A stretch of DNA of 5,004 nt. Origin: Myxococcales bacterium. GTDB lineage: Bacteria > Myxococcota > Bradymonadia > REDH01. The translations under genes and the position numbers were made by a program. Numbering within the stretch: position 1 is the first letter of the stretch; every line of letters begins with the position of its first letter. Below, piece by piece: positions 1-5,004 of the stretch. The notes under the pieces were generated by a model. The model did no database searches, was not told the origin of the DNA, and saw nothing but the letters and a program-made list of their open reading frames with translations. The stretch spans positions 1 to 5,004 of the forward strand of contig JAGWVZ010000306.1 of NCBI GenBank assembly GCA_018970625.1, in the 5' to 3' direction.

Positions 1-288
1 CATCCAGAACAGGGCACCAGGGCCGCCAAAGCTGATCGCCAGCGCAACGCCACCAATGTTTCCCAAGCCGACGGTGCCTGAAAGTGCCGCCGACAGCGCC
101 TGAAAGTGGGAGATCGCGCCCGGGTGGTCCGGGTCATCGTACTTGCCTGTCAGGACGGCCACGCCATGAGTCAGGGCGAACCACTGACTGAATTTCGTCG
201 TCAGGGTAAAGATGACGCCCGCTGCCAGAAGGGCATAGAGCGTGAATGGGCTCCAGAGATACCCGCTGAACACTCCCAGTAAATCCAT
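1..288 (-). CDS. AGCS-family sodium:alanine/glycine symporter, N-terminal part (gene continues beyond left edge)
   Basis: The minus-strand frame is open from an ATG at 288-286 to the window edge, giving 96 residues with no stop. This is the start of an inner-membrane alanine/glycine:cation symporter (AGCS family, AlsT/DagA type), which takes up small neutral amino acids with sodium. The family signature is clear at residues 61-96: HFQALSAAL, then SGTVGLGNIGGVA (70-82) and GGPGALFWM (88-96), the first conserved AGCS block. A first membrane helix lies at about residues 13-31 and the glycine-rich region falls in the second. Roughly 350-400 residues are expected beyond the window. An in-frame GTG lies directly before the ATG; a GGGAG ribosome-binding stretch at about 298-302 serves either start. 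The gene is divergent from the NSS transporter. Family assignment is secure; the exact substrate and cation are inferred. Confidence 0.92.
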   Translation of the reverse strand, partial: MDLLGVFSGYLWSPFTLYALLAAGVIFTLTTKFSQWFALTHGVAVLTGKYDDPDHPGAISHFQALSAALSGTVGLGNIGGVALAISFGGPGALFWM

Positions 289-452
289 CACAGCATGACT
301 CCCGGTCCTGACAATTATGAGCGTGCCCGTATTTAGTCCGTGATCGTGCTGTATGTCCAACGGAACGAAATATGCTACGGGGCACTTCCGGGTATGCACA
401 CACCGGTGATGCATGGAACAACGGTAGGCTGCCACAACGTAACGGGTCTTAC
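289..452. promoter_or_regulatory. Divergent intergenic region between two sodium-coupled amino-acid transporter genes
   Basis: This 164-base gap lies between the outward-facing starts of the AGCS and NSS genes and must carry promoters for both. It is more AT-rich than its surroundings around 311-336 and 366-375. By eye there is a weak sigma-70-like candidate for the plus strand: CTGACA at 308-313 and TATTTA at 330-335, a 16-base spacer with a poor -10 match. On the minus strand CATAAT (319-314) resembles a -10 box but has no good -35 box. An imperfect palindrome lies at 394-414. The boxes are suggestions only; the role as a shared control region follows from gene orientation. Confidence 0.5.
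394..414. repeat. Imperfect palindrome upstream of the NSS transporter gene (possible operator)
   Basis: The arms are ATGCA (394-398) with TGCAT (410-414), and inside them CACC (401-404) meets GGTG (405-408) at the centre with no loop; two unpaired bases sit on the left and one on the right. The centre CACCGGTG is a perfect 8-base palindrome. A loop-free palindrome fits a dimeric regulator site better than an RNA hairpin. It ends 38 bases before the preferred NSS start. A chance occurrence is possible, since only one copy is visible. Confidence 0.3.
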
Positions 453-2000
453 ATGAGCAACGGTAAACGCGCCCACTGGGGCTCGCGGCTAGGCTTTATC
501 CTTGCCGCATCGGGCTCGGCGATAGGTCTCGGGAACATCGTTTTCTTTAGCGCCAGCGCCTACCGCGGCGGCGGGGGCGCATTCTACGTTCCCTACCTGA
601 TTGCGCTTTTTGTGGTTGGGCTGCCTGTGCTGGCCGCGGAGTTCGGGCTGGGTAGGGCCGCAGGTGGGGCATTTCCGCAGGCGCTCGGAAAGTACGCTGG
701 CAGGACGGGCGAGTTCTTTGGCTGGTGGGGTATCGCCAACGCGCTCTCCATCACCATGTACTACATCAGCCTGCTGGCCTGGGTCACCGGCATGGGAGTC
801 CTCTCGTTAACGGGAACACTCTGGGAACCCACGGCTGCTGTCCCCGCCTTTGATGTGCCGGGGCAGACCATGGACAACCCGGCAGGGTCATTCTTTGCGA
901 TGATTTCTGGCAACCATGTGCTGTACGCGGTCTTGTTTGTCTGGGCGCTGAACGTGCTCCTTACGCTGCGAGGCACCCAGTCGATCGAGCGCGCAGTGAC
1001 CTGGATGATGCCGACCCTGTGGTTGGTGATGGCATTGCTGGCCGTCGGTGGCCTGATGCTGCCCGGAGGAACAGACGGGCTCTGGATGCTGGTCACCCCC
1101 GATTTTTCGGCGCTATCGAACTTTGATGTCTGGAAGGGAGCGTTCAGTCAGATTTTCTTCACGCTCTCACTTGGGTTTGGTGTGATGTCAGCGTACTCCA
1201 GCTATCTGCCTCCCGACTCGGACGATGTGGCGAATTCGTCAGCGGTCGCTGGGCTTAACTGCCTGTTTGAGTTGATAGCCGGCATCGCCGTGTTCGCCAT
1301 ACTCGCTTCGTTCGCGCTCACGCCAAAGGCAAGCACACTGGCGATGATGTTCTTTATTGTCCCCAAGGGCATCGCCTTGCTGCCGTTCGGCGTGGTCGCG
1401 TTGGGCACCCTGTTCTTTGCGCTGTTGTTGCTCGCCGGAGTCACGAGCTCCATCTCACTGATTGAAGCGGCGGTCTCTGCGATTATCGACAAATTCGGTT
1501 ATCGACGCGAGCGTGTCGTAGGAGCGATCGCGTTCGCCGGCTTTCTGGGGAGCTGCCTGTTTGCCTTACCCACGGTAATCGACCCCGGTCTGGAAGCCGC
1601 CGGCACCGTCGGTCTGAGTCTTCTGGACTATGTGGACCACTACGCGAATGGCTACGGACTCATGCTGGTTGGGCTCGTGGAGTGCATCATCATGGGGTGG
1701 TTCTTACCGGTGGAGTCTCTCATGGAGCTCATGAACCGGACGTCGAAGCTCCGGCTGGGCACGACGTTCGCCATTTTGATTCGATACGTGGTGCCGCTGG
1801 TCCTGGCGACGCTGCTGATTGCGGGTGCGGTGAACGAAGTTCGTTCAGGGGTGTTGTATGGCACAAATCCAACGCTGGCGTCAGGGTTGGCTGCGCTGTT
1901 GCCGATGCTGGCACTTGCGGGGTGGCTTCTGTTTACGTGTGGCCTGGCCGCTCTACTGACGTTAGCACGTGGCTCACGCAGCAAAGATGAGGTGGTATGA
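453..2000 (+). CDS. NSS/SNF-family sodium-dependent amino-acid transporter (LeuT fold)
   Basis: This is a 515-residue inner-membrane neurotransmitter:sodium symporter homologue with about 12 hydrophobic helices, a full-length family member. The start at 453 is preferred because KRAHWGSRLGFILA (5-18) aligns with the N-terminus of LeuT; an in-frame ATG at 372 would add 27 residues without family likeness. Neither start has a strong ribosome-binding site. Aligned by eye to LeuT, it keeps the inner gate Arg6 and Asp346, the unwound helix-1 GSAIGLGN (21-28), Tyr104 (substrate carboxylate), the helix-6 stretch QIFFTLSLGFG (233-243) with Thr237, Asn269, the helix-8 pair Thr331/Ser332 of the second sodium site, and Asp395 of the outer gate. 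Glu273 sits at LeuT Glu290, which suggests chloride independence. The WRFP-like segment after helix-1 GN is replaced by VFFS (30-33), so the outer-gate Arg is Phe31. The gene overlaps the next by four bases. Substrate is probably an amino acid, identity unknown. Confidence 0.93.
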   Translation: MSNGKRAHWGSRLGFILAASGSAIGLGNIVFFSASAYRGGGGAFYVPYLIALFVVGLPVLAAEFGLGRAAGGAFPQALGKYAGRTGEFFGWWGIANALSITMYYISLLAWVTGMGVLSLTGTLWEPTAAVPAFDVPGQTMDNPAGSFFAMISGNHVLYAVLFVWALNVLLTLRGTQSIERAVTWMMPTLWLVMALLAVGGLMLPGGTDGLWMLVTPDFSALSNFDVWKGAFSQIFFTLSLGFGVMSAYSSYLPPDSDDVANSSAVAGLNCLFELIAGIAVFAILASFALTPKASTLAMMFFIVPKGIALLPFGVVALGTLFFALLLLAGVTSSISLIEAAVSAIIDKFGYRRERVVGAIAFAGFLGSCLFALPTVIDPGLEAAGTVGLSLLDYVDHYANGYGLMLVGLVECIIMGWFLPVESLMELMNRTSKLRLGTTFAILIRYVVPLVLATLLIAGAVNEVRSGVLYGTNPTLASGLAALLPMLALAGWLLFTCGLAALLTLARGSRSKDEVV

Positions 2001-2404
2001 GCTTAACATCCGCTGGACTTCGCATTTGCAAGACCGTGGGCTTCACGATCGCGCTGCCAGCCCTCGCGTCGGCTGATGTGCACGTGTCACCCGAAAGGCC
2101 GATGGAAGGTCAGACCATCACGTTCACCACGACCGAAGGTCCGGAAGTCGAAGGCAGCGGCACGGCGACCTATGCACCGGGTACACTGGTAAGCCGCACG
2201 GAGCCGTTCGTGGACTCACACCCGGCTGTCGGCCTGCAGTGGACCCCGGACAGGCCAGGTCTCTGGGAGTTGTCCTGGGGTGACACGACAAAGACGGTCG
2301 TCGTGGGTCGCCGCTCGATTCCAGTCTCCGGGCTGCTGGTCCTTCTGGTCGCAGCATCGTCGCTTGTAGGTCTGTCGGTCTGGGGGCTTCTAAGAAAGTC
2401 CTGA
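1997..2404 (+). CDS. Small membrane-anchored extracytoplasmic protein, translationally coupled to the NSS transporter
   Basis: I do not recognise a named family for this 135-residue protein. Residues 1-26 look like a Sec signal peptide, with a hydrophobic stretch at about 14-22 and a likely cleavage after LASA (23-26). Residues 27-105 are rich in short beta-type segments (a PERPMEGQTITFTTT block at 32-46, then 77-83 and 88-103 ending TKTVVVG), as in an Ig-like or other beta-sandwich domain. A single membrane helix spans about 108-131 and ends in a short basic RKS tail, so the domain should face the periplasm. Its ATG overlaps the transporter stop (ATGA at 1997-2000), with a GAGG ribosome-binding site at 1989-1992 inside the transporter gene, so the two are probably made together. 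By analogy with the small MetS subunit of the NSS transporter MetP, it may be an accessory subunit. That role is inference; the topology is well supported. Confidence 0.8.
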   Translation: MSLTSAGLRICKTVGFTIALPALASADVHVSPERPMEGQTITFTTTEGPEVEGSGTATYAPGTLVSRTEPFVDSHPAVGLQWTPDRPGLWELSWGDTTKTVVVGRRSIPVSGLLVLLVAASSLVGLSVWGLLRKS

Positions 2405-2409
2405 CCTAC
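2366..2409. repeat. Inverted repeat across the convergent gene ends
   Basis: GTAGGTC (2366-2372) is matched exactly by its complement GACCTAC (2403-2409), 30 bases apart. The right arm contains both the end of the plus-strand TGA stop (2402-2404) and the whole minus-strand TAG stop (2408-2406). A weak inner stem of G-C and G-U pairs around 2381-2401 could extend it. No T-tract follows on either strand, so I do not call it an intrinsic terminator. It may be a transcript-end stabilising hairpin or chance. Confidence 0.25.
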
Positions 2410-3008
2410 CAGCGTACGGTCTCGACGATCCACGAGAAACGCAACCAGACCACCGATTGCGTTGGATAGTCAACGAAGCGGGGCAGGGCGGCATGCCATT
2501 CCAACTGGAGACCTACGGCCCACTGTCGGCGTGGTCGCCAGTCGATTCCCACGGCCCCTCGGGCGGCTGGCATGATACCGCCCGGCGCGGCGATCAAACC
2601 GGGAGCAAGCGACACATAAGGGATGATCTCCAGCACATCGATGTTGAACGACGGGCCGAGAAATGCGCCAAGTCGCGCCCCCTGCCGGCTTTCATCTGTG
2701 CCAGTCCCGTACAGGCCGGCGATACCCACGACCGCGCCTACGCTCCAGCTTGGGTTGAGTCCGTAGAATGCGGAAAGTTGTGCGCCCGGCCCGCGCGGAG
2801 TCGATGCAAACGAGGGCGAGGCGTTGAACGTGGGACCTGCTCCGACGTGCAATTCTCCCTGTCCCGCCTGCGCGTGCGCGTCGCTGACGACGAATCCCGA
2901 CGTTGTGGCCGCCACAAAGGACCACAGCGCGTACAGGTACCCACGAGCCGACGACAGGAATCGGGGCGTACCGCCGCCCTGAAGAGCCGTTGGCAAGGTG
3001 GTGCGCAT
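2406..3008 (-). CDS. Putative outer-membrane beta-barrel protein (about eight strands)
   Basis: A 200-residue protein. Residues 1-46 form a leader: a long basic n-region (Arg16, Arg22), a hydrophobic core at about 24-41 and a probable cleavage after DAHA (43-46). The mature part has eight alternating amphipathic segments that read as beta strands: about 51-62, 73-84, 88-100, 110-122, 128-140, 148-158, 162-173 and 183-196. Turns rich in Gly, Pro and Asn separate them, and the chain ends in Trp200, close to the aromatic C-terminal signal that the BAM machinery recognises. Size and pattern fit a small OmpA/OmpW-like barrel, though I recognise no specific family. The ATG is 5 bases after the stop of the third AIM24 gene and has no clear ribosome-binding site (a distant GGGGCG only), which suggests coupled translation in one operon. 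The leader is longer than usual, so a later non-ATG start is possible. Function is unknown. Confidence 0.78.
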   Translation of the reverse strand: MRTTLPTALQGGGTPRFLSSARGYLYALWSFVAATTSGFVVSDAHAQAGQGELHVGAGPTFNASPSFASTPRGPGAQLSAFYGLNPSWSVGAVVGIAGLYGTGTDESRQGARLGAFLGPSFNIDVLEIIPYVSLAPGLIAAPGGIMPAARGAVGIDWRPRRQWAVGLQLEWHAALPRFVDYPTQSVVWLRFSWIVETVRW

Positions 3009-3013
3009 CCGTT

Positions 3014-3751
3014 TCAGCGACGCCCCAGCATGCTCTGCGTCTGCAAAAGGAGCTGCTCGACCTCCGTGCGGTCAAGTCCGGGCAGGCGAGCCAGAATGGC
3101 TGCCAGGCTAGACCGTCCAGCTAGCCCTTGTTCGGACGACTGAACGATGATGGTGCCCTGCCCAACGAAGTCGAGTTGCTGTTCCTCGCCGGATGCCGTC
3201 ATGCCTGTCATGGCTCCCATCATGCCGACGATTCCTCGGACATAGCCGTGGTCATACCGATAGCTTGGGCTGGGCATATCCGCCCAGCCGAGCACGGAGT
3301 CAGGATCGCACCGGCACGGCGGCTCCAGAAACACAGCGGGTCCATTGGAGCTGGCGAGCAGTTGACCGGTGCCCAGCAGCGTCATGAATCCATCGACTGT
3401 GGAGACCTGGCACCGGAGCGTCGGAGCGAAAGCGAGGATGTGAGGCGCCCGTATTGTAAACGTCGCATTTTCAACATTGTACGAGGCAATGTTGTTGCCG
3501 TTGTCGCCCAGGATGAGTTTTCCATGTCCAGTGACCCGGACAAAGTCCTGCAGCGTATTGGGCGCGTTGAGGGCGTTGAGCAACATGCCGGAGACGGTCC
3601 CCGTGGCGAGCGACTCGAACTGCAGCCGCCCGTAGTAGGCAATCATTTTGCCTTTGCGGATGATCATCTCGCCGCGAACCTCGACCGAATAGGCATACGG
3701 GTTGAGGTTGTCGTCCGAAGGCAGGCTCTGCGGGGTGAAAACGGTGGACAT
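3014..3751 (-). CDS. AIM24-family protein (PF01987/DUF124), third member of the tandem set, with C-terminal helical extension
   Basis: A 245-residue protein of the AIM24/DUF124 family, a fold related to trp RNA-binding attenuation protein; yeast Aim24 is mitochondrial, and bacterial members have no settled function. Family marks seen: the N-terminal repeat RKGKMIAYYGRLQFE (32-46), VTGHGKLILGD (73-83), the central LAFAPTL (106-112), GFMTLLGTGQL (121-131), NGPAVFLEPP (136-145), GWADMPSP (155-162) and a closing FVGQGTIIVQSSE (195-207). It is the most divergent of the three local paralogues and forms its own subtype, with a YRYDHGY loop (164-170). Residues 209-245 form an added, probably helical tail absent from the other two. 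A CxC pair (Cys146, Cys148) is notable. No signal peptide is present, so it is probably cytosolic. The start is fixed by GAGAGG at 3758-3763, six bases upstream and overlapping the end of the preceding gene region, whose stop is 3 bases away. Confidence 0.9.
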   Translation of the reverse strand: MSTVFTPQSLPSDDNLNPYAYSVEVRGEMIIRKGKMIAYYGRLQFESLATGTVSGMLLNALNAPNTLQDFVRVTGHGKLILGDNGNNIASYNVENATFTIRAPHILAFAPTLRCQVSTVDGFMTLLGTGQLLASSNGPAVFLEPPCRCDPDSVLGWADMPSPSYRYDHGYVRGIVGMMGAMTGMTASGEEQQLDFVGQGTIIVQSSEQGLAGRSSLAAILARLPGLDRTEVEQLLLQTQSMLGRR

Positions 3752-3754
3752 GGA

Positions 3755-4393
3755 TTACCTCTCGGAAGCCTGAATGAAGACGGTGCCGACGCCTTGAAAA
3801 CGCAGCTGGTAGGACTCTCCGGATGTCTGACCGAGGAGCGACTTCCAGCTGACATCGGTGTGAATGTTGGACGTCAGCTGCCCGCGGTGTCCGACGTAGG
3901 CCTGCGGATCAACGAACACGGGTCGATCGGCGCGCACATCCAGCCCGATCAGCTTGCCGTCGGAGAGCACCGCTACTTCGCCGGTCCCTCCGAACGTGCT
4001 GGTGAAGAGGCCTTGTCCGGTCGCCATCCCGGAGACGAATGACGACACCCCCCCGTTTCCGAGAAAGCTGGTGCCGGCGTTGAGTCGCGTATCGAAGGCG
4101 AGGACAGACGAGCCCTCGACGTAGAGCGTGTCGTTCTGGAGCGGGATGATGGTCGCGTGCAGTCCGTCGCAGGCGTAGTAGACGGTGCCTGTGCCCTGGG
4201 CGGCCATCATCCTGATCCCCTCGTTGGTGACCTGTCGCATGGCCAGCGCCTGCACACCGCTGCCGGCGAGGAACGCACGCTGAAACGAGACCTCGCCCGA
4301 AAACGCGACCATGGCGCCGACGCGCGCGAATGCGACCTCATTGGCGAGTGTCACCCGAATCATCTTCGCATTTTCCTGTTCGTATCTTGGCAT
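3755..4393 (-). CDS. AIM24-family protein (PF01987/DUF124), second member of the tandem set
   Basis: A 212-residue single-domain AIM24-family protein without a signal peptide or membrane helix. Characteristic pieces are RVGAMVAFSGEVSFQ (24-38), GTGTVYYACDG (67-77), the hinge VLAFDTRL (97-104), GQGLFTSTFGGTGEVAVLSDG (126-146, start of the second half), VFVDPQAYVG (159-168), TDVSWKSLLGQTSGESYQLRF (179-199) and the closing GTVFIQASER (203-212). It resembles the upstream paralogue most in the second half. The ATG at 4393 has a perfect AAGGAGG at 4398-4404, though only 4 bases away; a second Met at residue 11 is an alternative start. A run of seven G residues encodes Gly114-Gly115 and the first base of Val116. 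Family assignment is secure; the molecular role is unknown. Confidence 0.92.
   Translation of the reverse strand: MPRYEQENAKMIRVTLANEVAFARVGAMVAFSGEVSFQRAFLAGSGVQALAMRQVTNEGIRMMAAQGTGTVYYACDGLHATIIPLQNDTLYVEGSSVLAFDTRLNAGTSFLGNGGVSSFVSGMATGQGLFTSTFGGTGEVAVLSDGKLIGLDVRADRPVFVDPQAYVGHRGQLTSNIHTDVSWKSLLGQTSGESYQLRFQGVGTVFIQASER
3758..3763 (-). promoter_or_regulatory. Ribosome-binding site of the third AIM24 gene
   Basis: GAGAGG on the minus strand overlaps the last codons of the second AIM24 gene, immediately before its TAA stop, and sits 6 bases from the ATG at 3751. Translation of the two genes is probably coupled. Confidence 0.7.
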
Positions 4394-4397
4394 AGGG

Positions 4398-4404
4398 CCT
4401 CCTT
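4398..4404 (-). promoter_or_regulatory. Ribosome-binding site of the second AIM24 gene
   Basis: On the minus strand AAGGAGG lies in the 15-base gap between the stop of the upstream AIM24 gene and the ATG at 4393, with a short 4-base spacer. It is the strongest ribosome-binding site in the window and supports the coding strand and the operon order. Confidence 0.75.
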
Positions 4405-4408
4405 CCTG

Positions 4409-5004
4409 TCAGCGCTCGCTCGGCTGGATGTACACGACACCCTGACCCGAGAACTTGAGTTGGTAGGATTCTCCAGACGAGTTGCCCGTCAAGGTGCGCC
4501 AGTTCACGTCCAGAACGAACTCCTGCGTGATATTCCCCACATAGCCGAGAAAGGCGTCCGGATCGACGAACAGAGGGTCTGAAGGCGTGACCTGAAGGCA
4601 GATGGCAGGTCCGTCCGAGACGATGGCCACCTGGCCCTGGCCCTCGACGGTGGTTGTGAAGAGTCCCTGCTGGGACGCTGCACCGCGGAGTCCCGCGAAA
4701 GCTGTACTTGTTCTCAGCGACTGGTCGAACGCGAGAAGGGAGTCCGATTCGATAAACATCTTCTGGCCCTGTAGCGGTATCACCGTGATGTCACGGGCTT
4801 CCAGCGCAAACCAGATGGTGCCCGAGCCCGCGCATGCCATCAGCGACATACGTTCGTTGGATACCGTTCGCTTGATGGCGCCAAACAAACCCTCGCCACC
4901 CAGAACGAGCTTCTCGAACTTTACGGAGCCGTCGTAGGCCACCATGGAACCTGCGACAGCGTTTACCTTTTCGTTCTGCAGGGTGACTTCCAGCAGATGC
5001 GAAT
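4409..5004 (-). CDS. AIM24-family protein (PF01987/DUF124), first visible member; N-terminus beyond right edge
   Basis: The frame ends with TGA at 4411-4409 and is open to the right edge: 197 codons plus two bases. The Met at 4945 is internal, because the residues before it (LLEVTLQNEKVNAVAGS) continue the family's N-terminal strand and match the second paralogue's RVTLANEVAFARVGA. Family blocks follow: SMVAYDGSVKFEK, GSGTIWFA, LLAFDQSL, GQVAIVSDG, LFVDPDAFLGYVG, DVNWRTLTGNSSGESYQLKF and a closing GVVYIQPSER. About 10-25 residues are probably missing. It is a cytosolic-type protein with no membrane helix in the visible part, and it leads the visible operon; the promoter must lie beyond the window. 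Function is unknown beyond the family name. Confidence 0.9.
   Translation of the reverse strand, partial: SHLLEVTLQNEKVNAVAGSMVAYDGSVKFEKLVLGGEGLFGAIKRTVSNERMSLMACAGSGTIWFALEARDITVIPLQGQKMFIESDSLLAFDQSLRTSTAFAGLRGAASQQGLFTTTVEGQGQVAIVSDGPAICLQVTPSDPLFVDPDAFLGYVGNITQEFVLDVNWRTLTGNSSGESYQLKFSGQGVVYIQPSER

Noticed and set aside
134..421. A 95-codon minus-strand open frame overlapping the AGCS start and the intergenic region
   Set aside because: It is in a different frame from the AGCS coding sequence, which has unmistakable family motifs over 1-288; the overlapping product is Arg/Ser-rich without recognisable features.
372..452. N-terminal extension of the NSS transporter from the ATG at 372
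   Set aside because: The extra 27 residues are polar, lack family likeness, and the family N-terminus aligns with the Met at 453; ribosome-binding sequence does not favour 372.
1652..1984. Open frames on both strands within the 3' part of the NSS gene
   Set aside because: They are shadows of a coding frame that keeps conserved LeuT-fold helices to its end, and they have no features of their own.
2373..2440. Intrinsic terminator between the convergent genes
   Set aside because: A stem is possible, but neither strand shows a T-run after it, and the inner pairing relies on mismatches and G-U pairs.
2457..3143. A 228-codon plus-strand open frame opposite the barrel gene
   Set aside because: Its translation is rich in Arg, Ser and Cys with no domain-like pattern, while the minus strand gives a signal peptide and eight regular beta segments.
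3128..4042. A 304-codon plus-strand open frame opposite two AIM24 genes
   Set aside because: The minus strand carries clear AIM24-family sequence with ribosome-binding sites throughout this interval; the plus-strand translation is low in hydrophobic pattern, resembles no family and crosses a gene boundary. It is a GC-driven antisense frame.
4943..4945. ATG at 4945 as the start of the first AIM24 gene
   Set aside because: The frame continues upstream to the window edge with residues that match the N-terminal strand of the family, so this Met is internal.

Overview
The window suggests a GC-rich Gram-negative bacterium. One gene encodes a probable signal-peptide-bearing eight-stranded outer-membrane beta-barrel with a C-terminal aromatic residue, and two others encode sodium-coupled amino-acid transporters. 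The barrel's style (strands such as the one around residues 148-158, and a Trp-rich last strand) reminds me of Myxococcota/deltaproteobacterial relatives. That is only an impression; no marker gene fixes the taxon. There are no rRNA or tRNA genes, CRISPR arrays, insertion sequences or phage genes that I can see.

Left part (1-2404): a divergent transporter locus. On the minus strand, running off the left edge, is the N-terminal 96 residues of an AGCS-family sodium:alanine/glycine symporter. A promoter-sized gap of about 160 bases, holding an imperfect palindrome, separates it from a plus-strand pair. The pair is a complete NSS/SNF-family (LeuT-fold) sodium-dependent transporter and, overlapping its stop codon by ATGA, a small protein with a signal peptide, a beta-rich extracytoplasmic domain and a C-terminal membrane anchor. 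The NSS protein keeps most LeuT sodium- and substrate-site residues but has lost the arginine of the extracellular gate. The small protein may be a dedicated accessory subunit.

Right part (2406-5004): a tight minus-strand operon, read from the right edge leftwards. It contains three different AIM24-family (PF01987, formerly DUF124) proteins in tandem (the first cut by the window edge), with gaps of 15 and 3 bases, followed 5 bases later by the outer-membrane beta-barrel protein. The barrel gene converges on the small anchored-protein gene, and their stop codons lie one base apart. The three AIM24 proteins are divergent paralogues. As I recall, the same kind of trio occurs in Actinobacteria; here it is joined to a Gram-negative outer-membrane protein, which is the most interesting association in the window.

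Every stretch is accounted for. The only non-coding region over 100 bases is the divergent intergenic region at 289-452.
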